Source: Lithobates sylvaticus (Eukaryota; Chordata; Amphibia; Anura; Ranidae). From it: a DNA stretch of 64,000 nucleotides. The notes under the pieces were generated by a model. That model worked only from the letters and a program-made list of their open reading frames with translations. It was not told the DNA's origin and ran no database searches. Below, in pieces: positions 35,750-47,645 of the stretch; positions within the stretch are counted from its first letter, which is position 1; each line of letters begins with the position of its first letter. The position numbers and the translations under genes are program-made. Location: positions 294,105,168 through 294,169,167 of the forward strand of contig CM053029.1 in NCBI GenBank assembly GCA_028564925.1. The letters are read 5' to 3'.

Positions 35750-36090
35750 TTAACTTCTGTAACATTTCCAGAATACATCCCTTTCTACCCAACAACACCA
35801 CTAAACTACTAATGCACTCTCTAGTTATCCCCTGCCCTTACTACTGCAATTTCCTCCTCATTTGCCTACCTCTCCACACGCTACCCCCCCCCCCCCCCCC
35901 CCCCCCCCCGTCCCCTTTACTCTGTCATCAATGTTGCCATGCTCATCCACCTTACCAACCGCTCACTGACTGCTGCTCCTCTCTGCAAATCCTTCCACTG
36001 GCTTCTGATCACCCTATGAATAAAATCTAAATATTACCAATGACTTACAAAGCCATCCACAACTCTGCCCCCAGCTACATCAGCAACCGC
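35745..36090 (+). mobile_element. L2-like LINE fragment (RT C-terminal region)
   Basis: The translation reads NISRIHPFLPNNTTKLL, then LVIPCPYYCNFLL, then after a poly-C run (35884-35909) LTDCCSSLQILPLA and TYKAIHNSAPSYIS. This follows the post-palm order of L2-type LINEs (NIARIRPFLS..., ..DYCNSLL.., ..YKALHGLAPSYI). It is short and broken. Confidence 0.7.
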
Positions 36091-36500
36091 ATCCAGGGAC
36101 GGACTGACCATTCGGTGATTCGGTGGCCGCCCGAGGGCCCCGTGCAGGGGGGGACCCGGGCCAGCTCAGTTCAAAAACAGGTCACAGGAGTGCAGAAATA
36201 ACTGCACTCCTTTGACCCACAGATGTATATCCAAAAAAAGGTTTTGCCACTTCTCCTGTAAATACCTTTTGTATCACTTGCCCTGCACTTTAGATTGTAA
36301 GATCTCAGGAGCTTGACTATAAGTCTTTCCATCCAAGCTTCAATGTCCAGCGAGGCATGGACATTGCCTTCCACATGCGGGTAGAGAGACGGAATTGCCT
36401 TCCATGAGAAAAAGTGGCGTTTGGGAACCTGCCACTGAGGAACCACACATTGAACAAACTCACGGAAGGGGGCCGAGTCTACCAACTGAAAAGACAGCAG

Positions 36501-37690
36501 TTAAAGTGCTAGCAATTTAGCCAAGCTAGCATTCAACCACTGGGCATGTGGATGGCTGGGAGTAAACTTCTTTCGACGGTCCAGCAGCTGGGGCAGGGAA
36601 ATTTGCCTGGTAGAATCGGACATCGGTGTACTGCTAGCAGAGTGCCCGCAAGTACTAGGCTTTGACACACCTAATTCTACACCTTCATTCCTCTCAGTGC
36701 AGCTTTCAGAGAGGACTGAAGGTAAGGTGGGGTTGGAGATCCCAGCTGATGAGGAGCAAGGAGAGGTCCGCTTTGTTCTTTGGTGTGGGTCTTTAATGTG
36801 CGCTTGCCAACGAGCTGCATGGCAGGTCGACATATGTCTGGTCATGCTTGTGGTGCCCAAGCGGCTGATGTTTTGGCCACGCGAGATACACTTGAGACAT
36901 ATGTTGCAAATAGCAGTGGTGCGATCTGATGCACTCGTCTCAAAAAAGGCCCACACCAAAGAACTTTTGTAATAACGTGCAGAGGCAGCGCCCTGTACAG
37001 GCGGAGCTCTGCGGTGTGATTCAGTTGGTGTGCTGGCCTCAAGCTGGCCCCGGAGGGCATCCTGCCTCGTTGGATATGTGCTGCCTCCTCCTTCTCCTCC
37101 TCCTCCTCCTCATCTCTCCTATCAGGCACCCACGTGGAGTCAGTGACCTCATCATCCTCTCCCTCTTCACCACTGGAGCAAACCTGGCAGTAAGCTGCAG
37201 CTGCTGGAACATGACTGCCAGATTGCTGTCCTTGAGCACCCCCTCTCTCTGCGCTCACGCTACTGCCTTCCTCTAGCTGGGTATCATCATCCGAGCCTTC
37301 AAAACGCTGGGCATCCTCCTGGAGCATGTACCCAACACTGTGCTCAAACAGTTCGGGGGACTCCTCAGGAGGACATGGTGGGTCTAGGGAAGGGGTGCCT
37401 GATGATGCCATTGAGTACGCGTTGGCAGCTGCTTTGCCAGTACCCTGAGCCTGGGTGAGAGAGGATGAAGAGGATGAGGAGGGCTTGGTCATCCACTCTA
37501 CCAAGCCTTCGGCATGATGCGGCTCAACATGTCCAGCTGCCGAAAAGAAGGACAAGCGTGTCCCATGGCCACGTGCTGATGACGATGCACCACGTCCACG
37601 ACCAGCACTGTTGTCTCTAGACACAGAGCCTGCTTGCCCTGTTTTCTTGCCTCGGGACTGTCTGCCTCTCCTTGTCGGTCTTCCAGGCAT
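36501..37690 (-). pseudogene. hAT transposase N-terminal part (acidic region plus BED finger)
   Basis: The N-terminus begins MPGRPTRRGRQSRGKK and is followed by about 200 residues rich in Ser, Glu and Asp, including EEEEEEKEE. The BED finger lies in a different frame just downstream (C-x2-C at CNIC and H-x4-H at HMSTCH). The finger would bind the element ends. Host ZBED genes share this finger, but the downstream transposase text and the hAT-type end argue for a transposon. Confidence 0.7.
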
Positions 37691-37739
37691 TGTAGTGGGT
37701 AGTGTATATTGTGCTGGAGTCACACAGCACACACACTAA

Positions 37740-38160
37740 CTCCTGCAGATGGCAGTCTTAGATGACAACAGGGCCTTAGGGCAGATAGAGGCTGAGGTGG
37801 TTTAGTGTGCTGTGTTATACTCACACAGCACACACAAATGCTAACTCCTGCGATGGCTGTCTGGCTGCCTTAGATGACAACAGGGCCTTAGGGCAAATAC
37901 AGGCTGAGGTGGGCAGATACAGGCTGAGGTGGTTTATTGTGTGCTGTGCTATATGCACACAGCACACACACACGCTAACTCCTGCGATGGCTGTCTGCCT
38001 GCCTTAGATGACAACAGGGCCTTAGGGCAAATACAGGCTGAGGTGGGCAGATACAGGCTGAGGTGGTTTATTGTGTGCTGTGCTATACGCACACAGCACA
38101 CACACACACGCTAACTCCTGCGATGGCTGGCTGGCTGCCTTAGATGACAACAGGCCAGGA
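37740..38160. repeat. Tandem repeat, unit about 110-125 bp
   Basis: Roughly four copies of a unit containing 'cacagcacacac', 'gctaactcctgcgatggct' and 'gatgacaacagggccttag'. It lies in the leader of the hAT element. Confidence 0.85.
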
Positions 38161-38239
38161 GGGTAAAGGTGGTTTAATGTGATACTGCAATGCTGTACTA
38201 ACAGCACGCACACACTAGACTAATCCCCAGAATCACAGC

Positions 38240-38400
38240 AGATAATGTCACCACTCAGCAAAATGAATAACACAGCAGATGATGTCAGCAGCAGTGCACT
38301 CAGCAGAATGAATAACACAGCAGATACTGTCAGCAGCAGTGCAATTAGCAGAATGAATAACACAGCAGATGCTGTCAGCAATGCAGAATGAATCACAGCA
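38240..38400. repeat. Tandem repeat, unit about 45-60 bp
   Basis: Three to four copies of 'gaatgaataacacagcagat' and 'gtcagcagcagtgca', in the leader of the hAT element just downstream of its TATA box. Confidence 0.8.
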
Positions 38401-38769
38401 GATAATGTGACTGACACAGTCACTCACTAACGCCGGAACACACTACACTAGGCCGCCGAGGCCTTATATAGTGTGGGGCGTGTACTAAACCCCCTGAGCT
38501 ATAATTGGCCACAGGCATCCTGCCTGTGGCCAATTATTGCTCTCCTCACCGCTGGCTCTATGATTGGCCAAGCATGCGGGGTCACAGTGCATGCTTGGCC
38601 AATCATCAGCCAGCAATGCACTGCGACTGGCGCAGTGCATTATGGGCCGTTCACATCACACGAATTTGATGCGAACGGCCCAAATAGTTCTGGGCTCGAC
38701 GAGCGGTCGAATGCCCGATGTTCGGTTCGAACGTGGGTTCGAATCGAACACCGGGCCCATCCCTACTGT

Positions 38770-41630
38770 TGACCTGATCGGACCATTCATTAAAAGGGGC
38801 CTTACCGTTTCAGACTGTAGAAAGAATACAGTGGTTACTTCTCTCCACCCTGAACTTGATTGGACAGCGAAAGAGCAGCAGGTGACTGATGAGGTCATCT
38901 CTGTCCTTGCTATGCTCTATCCTCATATCAAAATGTTCTGTCACTGCATTTGCATGCAGAACACCTGATTGGTTCCCAGTCCTGCCCCTACCTCTCCCAG
39001 TCCTAAAAAATGCTGTATGGGAAAATGCAAGGGGCTGGAATCAAGTCGTATTCCGGTACTTACACTAGATGCATTTATTTGTATTTTTTATATCTAATTG
39101 CAGCACAGTATTAACATGTTTTTAGCATTTCTGGGTAACACAGCAGAAATATATTTCCTCAGGAACCCTGGCTGTATTAAAGTACTATACCTCTACACAT
39201 TGGCCTCTGCCATACAATGAGAAGAGAAACATTTTCAGGTTGCATAACATGAAATACATGAATTAAACAACTACTTTGTGCAGAGTTCTCAGTACAGGAA
39301 ACAGAAGAGGCCACTGTACAGAGATATACCATGCATAAGGGCTTGTATACCAGACCTGTCTTTTAACCACATATACTAGTAATTCCTATCTTCCAGCAAC
39401 ATTTCCAGTAATTTAAGTGTCGTCCTTGATGAGTTTCTTGACTTGACCTTCTCACTGTGGAGCGTTGTCCATTGATGCACTGCCCATAGTCTAAAATAAA
39501 ATAAAAATAGACATATGAAGCTGGATGCCTCCATACAAAACATGAAATTGATCCATTACCATGCCAAAAAAGTTTCAAATGAACCTGCTTTCATTTAAAC
39601 CAACTGTGTTCTTGGCAGAGCAGCAGACACTTTGGGGTGCTTAGCTTTTTTTTTTTGCCAGACAAAAATTCTCCTCTGTGCCCGAGAACTCCAGAAAGCT
39701 AGCATGCCATCCTGTTCACTGTCTTTTAGGTTTTAGGGTATAATAAGATGCATGTTAAAATATAGCATGTTTATGGTAACAAACTCCTAATTAAATTTTG
39801 AGCTGCATAGGAAAATGTGTCCATAATAATGTGAATAGGGCCTAAATGGAAATCACAACTGATGCTGGGATGTGAGAGCTGTGGTACTTCCTACCATCTC
39901 ATAATTCAATTCAGATAGTTTGGTTGTATGGGGAGGTATGACAGAGCTCTGTATTTTGAATTACACGAACCTTCTATTGGACCAATAACACGTTTAAGCC
40001 AGATTCACACGAATGCGTCAGCTTGTAGTCCTGCCCCAACACGTTTTGTGCCAATGCACGTCTTCAGGGGATGCACAAAACATGTTGGGCGGGGCTACGA
40101 GCTGACCACATGTCGTCATTTTGCAGTGTCCATGCAGTGAGCAATCTTCTTCCCATGCAGTGTTGCTGTGATTCAGACTCTCCCTAGTGTTGCAGAGTGT
40201 GGTTATTATCTCCAATCACAAGTGGTGGCGTTTTCTTTTCTCTCTGGATGGTGGAAGGATATTTGGATGGTGGAAACGTCTAAAGGACTTGGATTACTTA
40301 CTTGTCTTTAGTGGACTGCTGTTTACTACTATTATCTTTTTAATAACTCTTTGATAACACTTTTTAGTAAGTATTGATACACGCAGGCGCTGCAAATCAG
40401 ATTTTTACTGTGTTTCTGGGGTTTGTATACTTATCTTTAGCTAGCTGCCTTATATTATCATTCCTAGTGCTGACTATTTCACATACAGATACATAAGGTT
40501 TACAACCACTTTACCTGCAGAGATAGTGGCTGGGGGTGTACACATGTCAAGGCTGCGATGCTTTGCGTTCATAATAGGAATTATACTCCCTGTCGCTTTC
40601 AGAAGGTGAAGTGCCTGGTGTACGTGACCCATTCAAGTTAAAGTGGCCACTCTGAAAGCGCCCAGCAACTACGTGCAATGTACACAGTTGTGGTGCGTTA
40701 GTGCAGAGATCAAAGGGTTAAAGCAGACAGTGTGATTTGCAACACTTGCACTACTTTTTGCATAGTTCTGTGCGTTTGCAAGCCGCTGTCAAAACCAGAA
40801 TGCGAGACACCACATGTTCGCATGCGTGTGTTCCAGTGTGAACTGGCCCTTACATCAGATGCAGTTGAACACATTTATTAAATGCAGCAGGAATGCATAT
40901 ACAAGAACAATGAATGTATTTCAATGAGCCTAGTTTACCCCACTGTGGTGCTTTCCTTTGTGTTTTAGCCTAGGTTAACACAGATGTGGCCTGTGCATTT
41001 CCCGCACTGCATTGCAATCATTTTCAATCTGCTGCGGGTGTCAATACAAAGTTAATGACACTGCAAACGCATCGCAAATGCTGAACGGTTTGCCTGTATC
41101 GGATCACATTGTAAAAAAATTACCATGTGATCCGGTTGCGGTCCGGCTCCAAAAAAGGTGCCTGGACCTTTTTGAAAATGAATGGGCTCAAATCGCACCA
41201 CACTGAATTGAATGTGAATTGCACAGGAATGCGGTCCCATTCCTGTGCTATTCACATTAGGGTTACAGTGTGAACCGGGGCTAAAATAAAAGTATAGCAC
41301 ACTGCTTTTTTTTTTTAAATGGACTGGAACGCACGTAAACGCACATGCATGCACTGCCTAAGGGCCCTTTCACATTGAATGCGATTGTATGCAGTTGGAT
41401 GCATTTTGAACTGCACTCCAACTGCATAGACAGCCATTACAAATCAAGGTAATCCTATGGGCATAGTTCCCATCATTGCAGTGCAGTTAAAAAAAGTAGA
41501 GCATGCTGCATTTTTCTGCACCGCAAATGCAGGGAACACGCTACAAATGTGCTTCAAATCCACTGCACTGTGCCCCCTTTAAGCTAAGCCCAAAAAAGTA
41601 TAAAAAAAATGCAGGTAAAGCACTACAAAC
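38770..41630. other. Dispersed repeats, no gene
   Basis: 38780-39050 and 39900-40210 contain frog-type dispersed repeat. 40700-41600 contains several 'gtgtgaac' and 'ccctttcacatt' repeat edges. No coding gene recognised. Confidence 0.4.
40035..40070 (-). ncRNA. Hammerhead-like core in a dispersed repeat
   Basis: On the minus strand CCCTGAAGA is followed by a CGTGC-attg-GCAC stem and AAAACGTG. The CUGANGA part is exact. The GAAA part has one change. Confidence 0.35.
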
Positions 41631-42295
41631 TAGAGATCGACCGATTATCGGTGCGGCCGATATTCACTTTTTTTAGAAGTATCGGTCAAAAAACTGACCG
41701 ATATTACTGATATTGCTTCAAGGGGTTTTACTGGGGTGATGCGTGTAGCTGCACGTTCTTTAGAGCGGACGGTCAGCTTTATTGTAATAACAACCGAGGC
41801 AGCTCAGCAGTCGCTCAGCTGTTGTTACAAGCAATGGGAGGGGATGTCCCCCCTCTCCCGCCGCTCGTCCGGGCTCTCCCGTCCCACTAGCTGGCATGTC
41901 CGCAGGCTGGCCGAAGACCCAAGCAAAGACGATGCTTCGTTTGGGTCTCGGATCTAGTAATTCGGAAGCAATGTTATGACATCACTTCCCGGATTACTGG
42001 CATCTAAAAGGCGCCAGTTTTAAAAAATAAAGTATTCAAAAACGCAGCTCTTGACCTTTTGAATACTTTACAGTGCAAAGGAGGAGTTTGGGGTCTTATA
42101 GACCTCCGATCTCTCCATAAAGAGTACCTGTACCCGTCACTGCCTATTACTGTCACAGGGGATGTTTAGATTCCTTGTGACAGCAATAACAGTAAATGAC
42201 AGTGTAAATGTTTTTTTTTTTTAAATGTACAACATATAGGTAAAAAATATCGGTGTCATATCGGCACTGAAAAAAACGATATTGGTCGATCCCTA
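41631..42295. mobile_element. hAT-type MITE (665 bp) with 8-bp duplication
   Basis: The ends are tagagatcgaccgattatcgg-like and the inverse 'attggtcgatcccta', flanked by ctacaaac (41623-41630) and ctacaaat (42296-42303), 7 of 8 identical. No transposase frame. Confidence 0.8.
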
Positions 42296-42336
42296 CTACA
42301 AATGCGCTTCTAATAGACTGCACTGTGCCCCTTTAA

Positions 42337-42812
42337 GGCGGAGTTCAACCCAAAAGTGGAACTTCCGCTCATCTGATTCCTCCCCCCCTCCGGTGCCACA
42401 ATTGGCACCTTTCAGGTGGGTGCAGATACCTGTATAATACAGGTATCTGCACCCACTTCCGGGAATAGACTTCAGGCCACTTCATGCCCCTTCTCGTACC
42501 CCCCCCCCCCCCACCCCCGGCTGTCTCCTGGGAAACACACAGGTCCCAGGAGATAGCGGGGACCATTTAGGACGTGCAGCGTGACTCGCGCATGCACAGT
42601 AGGGAACTGGGAAGTGAAGCCGCAACGCTTCACTTCCTGATTCCCTAACCAAGAATGGAGGCGGCAGCAGCCGAGAGCCAAGCGATTGCTCCGCTTCGGC
42701 TGCCGACATCGCTGGACTCCAGGAAAGGTAAGTGTCCATTTATTAAAAGTCAGCAGCTGCAGTATTTGTAGCTGCTGGCTTTTAATATTTATTTTTTAAG
42801 TGCACTCCCACT
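42337..42812. mobile_element. TTAA-bounded non-autonomous element
   Basis: TTAA lies at both edges (42333-42336 and 42813-42816). It carries the 20-bp perfect palindrome GTGGGTGCAGATACCTGTAT and inverse near 42416-42456, and the shared 'aaaagtcagcagctgcag' hairpin near 42744-42785. Confidence 0.6.
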
Positions 42813-43249
42813 TTAAGCCAAGCTCAAAAAAGTATAGAAAAATGCACTGCAAATGCAGCGCAAAACGCACTTAAGCCCATGCCAAGAGTGCTTCAAATGA
42901 ATGTAAACATGAAGTCAAAAAGGCGCAGTTATGTGCAGTTATGTGGTGTGAATAGGCTCTAAAAGCACACATAAACGTAAAAATAAAATATAAACGCACT
43001 GCCAATGCAGGACAAATGCAGGTGAGTGCACATAGGACTGCACAGTGAATTGTCATGTAAGTGACCCCCTTAGATTGCGGACTAGAACCCCCCAAATAGA
43101 ATGAGATAAAAGTCAGCGTGTTCCTCAATAAGGATTGTCACATACAACACTGAGACATGTTAGAAAGAATAGAGCAGTGCACATGTTGCAAATAATGACA
43201 GCAGTGATCTTCCTAGAAGGCACGTGTCTTCCTACAATCCAATGCTGTA

Positions 43250-43477
43250 CAGTGATTGGACGCTCCTATGTATCCTGTGCTCTGTCATTGAAAGGGGAGG
43301 GAGGGCTGCTAGACAAGGGACTTCCCCCAGATCCTCTCCTCACTACTATACAACAGTCTGATTTCCCCGAAATGATGCCGCTTTCTAACATGCCGTGCCG
43401 ACCAATAGGGGCGCTGTGCACGGTGCAGGGCGGGCTCCATCCCTTTTTATACATGGGGGGACCCGCCAGCCTTAGAC
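43250..43477 (+). promoter_or_regulatory. IRF1: IRF1 promoter
   Basis: A perfect gamma-activated site, TTTCCCCGAAA, lies at 43362-43372 in the context gatttccccgaaatga, the same core and near context as the STAT1 site in mammalian IRF1 promoters. A consensus NF-kB site GGGACTTCCC lies at 43317-43326, a CCAAT box at 43402-43406, GC-rich Sp1-like text near 43425-43435, and a TATA-like tttttata at 43444-43451. In mammals IRF1 is induced through STAT1 and NF-kB, and this promoter keeps both inputs. The start site is inferred, about 25-30 bp after the TATA-like box. Confidence 0.8.
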
Positions 43478-43624
43478 ATTTCTGTTCACAACTCTTCTCC
43501 CTCTAAGGACTAAGCATTGCACTCAGCTCTCCAATTCAACACCACGTTCTGTCATCAGCTCTCCAATTCTACATTACTTTGTCATCAGCTCTGCAACGGC
43601 GCTCACCAGCAACAGCAGCAGCAG
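43478..43624 (+). other. IRF1: IRF1 non-coding exon 1 (inferred)
   Basis: The exon runs from the inferred start after the TATA-like box to a splice donor gcag/gtactgg at 43624/43625. It holds no start codon that leads to a long frame, as in mammalian IRF1, where exon 1 is untranslated and the ATG lies in exon 2. No transcript evidence was available. Other donors are possible. Confidence 0.5.
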
Positions 43625-43749
43625 GTACTGGAGGGGTGACAAAGTTTACCTGAACTCTCTTCTAGGCTGGAGCCATGCGGAGAAGGATGAGCTGGGCTGT
43701 GCATTAGGAGGGGCTATGTACAGTACGAAGCTGGGCTCTACATGTGGGG

Positions 43750-44940
43750 TCAGTGTGATTCTGGGGGTGCAGAGTGTCAGGACAGGCTCATTCTGGGGGT
43801 GCAGAGTATAATGACAGGCTCATTCTGGGGGTGCAGAGTATAATGACAGGCTCATTCTGGGGGTGCAGAGTATAATGACAGGCCCATTCTGGGGGTGCAG
43901 TGTCAAGACAGGCTCATTCTGGGGGTGCAGTGTCGAGACAGGCTCATTCTGGGGGTGCAGAGTATCAGGACAGGCTCATTCTGGGGGTGCAGAGTATCAG
44001 GACAGGCTCATTCTGGGGGTGCAGAGTATCAGGACAGGCTCATTCTGGGGGTGCAGTTTCAAGACAGGCTCATTCTGGGGGTGCAGAGTATCAGGGCAGG
44101 CTCATTCTGCTTTCTGGGGTGCAGAGTATCAGGACAGGCTCATTCTGGGGTGCAGAGTATCAGGACAGGCTCATGCTGGGGTGCAGAGTATCAGGACAGG
44201 CTCATTCTAGGGTGCAGAGTGTCAGGACAGGCTCATTCTGGGGTGCAGAGTATCAGGACAGGCTCATTCTGGGGTGCACAGTATCAGGACAGGCTCATTC
44301 TGGGGTGCAGAGTGTCAGGACAGGCTCATACTGGGTTGCAGAGTATCAGGACAGGCTCATTCTGGGGGTGCAGTTTCAAGACAGGCTCATTCTGGGGGTG
44401 CAGAGTATCAGGGCAGGCTCATTCTGCTTTCTGGGGTGCAGAGTATCAGGACAGGCTCATTCTGGGGTGCAGAGTATCAGGACAGGCTCATGCTGGGGTG
44501 CAGAGTATCAGGACAGGCTCATTCTAGGGTGCAGAGTGTCAGGACAGGCTCATTCTGGGGTGCACAGTATCAGGACAGGCTCATTCTGGGGTGCACAGTA
44601 TCAGGACAGGCTCATTCTGGGGTGCAGAGTGTCAGGACAGGCTCATACTGGGTTGCAGAGTATCAGGACAGGCTCATTCTGGGGGTGCAGTTTCAAGACA
44701 GGCTCATTCTGGGGGTGCAGAGTATCAGGGCAGGCTCATTCTGCTTTCTGGGGTGCAGAGTATCAGGACAGGCTCATTCTGGGGTGCAGAGTATCAGGAC
44801 AGGCTCATTCTAGGGTGCAGAGTGTCAGGACAGGCTCATTCTGGGGTGCACAGTATCAGGACAGGCTCATTCTGGGGTGCAGAGTGTCAGGACAGGCTCA
44901 TACTGGGTTGCAGAGTGTCAGGACAGGCTCATTCTGCCTT
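43750..44940 (+). repeat. Minisatellite in IRF1 intron 1, with 317-bp higher-order unit
   Basis: About 37 copies of a roughly 31-bp unit, 'gggtgcagagtatcaggaca' plus 'ggctcattctgg'. A variant-marked block (gtgcagtttcaagacagg) recurs at 44051, 44368 and 44685, exactly 317 bp apart, showing a higher-order repeat. Since the unit is not a multiple of three and lacks stops, frames up to 418 codons stay open without coding meaning. Confidence 0.95.
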
Positions 44941-45049
44941 CTGTCTTATAATACACCCAGCACGTACAAGGAAGTTCACAGAGGAAAAAAACAAGACAAG
45001 TGGAGGCAGGGCTCAAGGCTGCTGGGCTTTATCTCTACATACACATGGG

Positions 45050-45735
45050 ACTGTATAGAGGGGGTGCTATCAGTGGGGGCTCAGCTCTCTGCACAAGGAC
45101 TGTATAGAGAGGGTCCTATCAGTGGGGGCTCAGCTCTCTGCACAAGGACTGTATAGAGGGGGTGCTCTCAGTGGGACTGTGCAAATGGAACTGTTAGTGG
45201 GGACTAGAAAGAAGTGGGAGTGTTATCAGTGGGATTTCTCCATATAGATCCCTGCACATAGGACTATGGCATGGTGGAGACTACAGATAGGGGGGTGTTT
45301 ATCAATAGGGGCTCTGTATATAGTGCTCTACACATGGGGCTAATAGTAGGGATTACAGAGAGGTGGGTGTGTCTATCAATGGGTGCTTGGTATATAGTGC
45401 TCTGCACATGCATAGTGGACTAATAGTGGGCACTACAGTAAAAGTGGGTGTGTATATATCAGTGTTGGCTCTGCACATAGGACTAATAGTGGGGCTATAG
45501 AGAGGAGGGGCGGTGTTTATCAATGGGGTCTCTGCACATGGGACTAATATTGGGGACTACAGAATGGTGGGTGTGTTTATCAATGGGGTCTCTGCACATG
45601 GGACTAGTAGTGGGGACTACAGAGAAGTGGGGGTGTGTAACAGTGGGGTCTCTGCACATAGGACTCTAGTAATAGATATTAGTCATTTTATGGTATGTGT
45701 TGTTAGTGGGGTCTGCACATGGGACTAGAGATGGG
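45050..45735 (+). repeat. Second tandem repeat in IRF1 intron 1
   Basis: Three copies of about 49 bp ('gtgggggctcagctctctgc') are followed by about eight degenerate copies of a 60-bp unit ('atcaatggggtctctgcaca', 'ggactaatagtggggactac'). Confidence 0.8.
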
Positions 45736-45739
45736 TGTG

Positions 45740-47641
45740 TTCATCCATAGGGTCTGTTCTAGTGTTCTAGCTCAGAGGCTTGTGTGACATGAAGTCTTGT
45801 TGTCTATAGAGATGATGACATGTGGCTCCCTGGAGGCACAGTTAGCTCTATAATTACGTTTCTGCTATCCAGCAGTTGCTGTTATGGAAAGTGCTGTGTG
45901 AATGCGTATGGCAGGGCTGGTTCTATTGTAAGAAGCAGGCTATTGGAAGCAGACTCTCTATACACTAGGTTCAGTACTTGTCCACGTGGTGGCGCTGCTC
46001 TAGCAGACTTTTTGCCTTCAGATAGAAGTGCTGGTGTCATTCAAAGTTCATTCAACTGTGTAGCGATTACAAAAGAAACGTTTTAACAATTTAGGAAAGT
46101 CCCTAAATCATACAGACTATAAATAAAGGACAGGAATGTAAACATTACACGTAGGTTGTGCAACTTATCGGCATTAAAGGATTAGAGGCTGTTTAGTAAA
46201 AAAGTGTATGTTAGTAAATAAGGGGAGCCATGTTTAGTTGGAATACCCAATAATAATGTGTGGAAGAAAAGTTACAGGATGCATGTACAGGAACATGTTC
46301 ATTGTTTTCAATACAATTTAGGGTTACTTTGGGGCTTGCAAAGGTGACAGGGCTAGCTACTCCTGGCTGTATGTCATTCAGCTAATCACAGCGATGTAAA
46401 AATAGAAACTTGTACTGAAAGGATTATGTAGGCTGTCATTGAGCACCTATCCTGAAAATGCTACTTGCCTGGCTGTCTCTGGTTTTGCATTGCCTAGATA
46501 TGTCAGTGTGTTTGGCTAGTACACTTATACACACAGGCATATTGTCCCATATCTGACTGCATTTTGGTGCTCGGGAGCTACAGGTGTTGCATATAGCTGC
46601 CTGTACAAATGAATTACAAGATACAACTGTACACAGGTATACACAGCTCTGAGCATGACCATGCGTATACGTGCGAACAATCGCCCTAGCTGTATTTTTA
46701 TTATATTCACCATATGCTTGTGTGTATGAGCCCTTACTTGATAAGGATAGTGCTTAGAGTACTTAGAGGGCACCCCAAATGTTGCTCCGTTAGTCTGGAG
46801 AACATGTGGGCAGTTTTAAAAGAACAAAGCTTAGTAGTGCTGTTTTGGTGACTCTTATTTTTATTTGGGCAAATTTGTTTGGGCAATTTTATATGTAACA
46901 AATGCAGTGCTGCAGATATGAACTAGATCACTTACTGGACTTTGCTTCCTCGAGATAAATTAGACCAGGAAAATGACAGGTGGCCCTCTGAGTTCTCTGC
47001 GCTTGGCGGCAAAAGTCGACCACGCCTGCTCTGTAAAGTAAATAAATAATAGGGGTAGTGTTAGCAGGAAGTGTGTTCAGTGAGATCATATTGCAATCCT
47101 TTTACATACAGTAGGCGTTCTAATAATAGAAGGATGCTTTGGCCTTCTACATTGAAACATGTGCTTTTAGTTCACAAAACAAAGGTTAGCTTATAGATGG
47201 GGAATTATATATGATATCTATGATATATATATATAGGAAAGAAAGAGAGATAGATTTATAGCACAAATTATGCAAATAACTTCCCCTTTTATTGACCTAC
47301 ATTGGTGCTCCTGTGGACTTAATAAATACTTTTGTGCAAGAGGCAATCGTAATTCAACTTTCAGCAGCATAGCATGACATAATGGGTTTTCTGATGAAAT
47401 TTCCAGTATCTATTTACATCCACCTTCTGTGTCCTTTGCTGCATCTGAAGTATTGTTATTATATTTTGTTGAAATCTTTAGGCTTGTACATGGTGTAATC
47501 AGAACATTTAAAAAATATCTAGTTACATTTAAAAAATATCTAGTTACAGACCATTTGCTAAGCATGCTAATAGTTCCTCTGCAAAGTAAGATCATTACAT
47601 ATCAGTCATTGATTAATAATAATATTTTTGATACTCCACAG
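45740..47641. other. IRF1 intron 1, remainder
   Basis: No further gene or clear mobile element is recognised between the tandem repeats and coding exon 2. Confidence 0.5.
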
Positions 47642-47645
47642 CAGA

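Larger units (their letters stand above)
36165..38768 (-). mobile_element. hAT transposon with BED zinc finger, broken
   Basis: On the minus strand the element starts at a terminal sequence cagtagggatgggcc (38768 downward). A TATA box (ctatataagg, about 38464) and tandem repeats in the leader (37740-38400) follow. An acidic and Ser-rich N-terminal frame runs from about 37690. A BED-type zinc finger is read at 36975-36820 (SLVWAFFETS, CNICLKCISRG, TRHMSTCH). Downstream, 36485-36330 gives transposase text (FREFVQCVVPQWQVP, FFSWKAIPSLY, DIEAWM). The catalytic core and C-terminal dimerisation region are missing because the element is cut at about 36165. Frames change near 36960 and 36490 (an intron at the first is possible). 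It cannot be active. Confidence 0.8.

Noticed and set aside
36842-37732. Acidic/Ser-rich frame as a host nuclear protein
   Set aside because: It is followed by a BED finger and hAT transposase text and preceded by a hAT-type terminal sequence, so it is part of a transposon.
43750-44940. CRISPR-like array of about 31-bp repeats
   Set aside because: Repeats are directly adjacent without unique spacers and the host is a vertebrate; it is a minisatellite.
43900-45156. 418-codon open frame with repeated 'QDRLILG/VSGQAHSG' text
   Set aside because: Produced by the minisatellite in IRF1 intron 1; all three forward frames are open in parts and there is no start or splice context.
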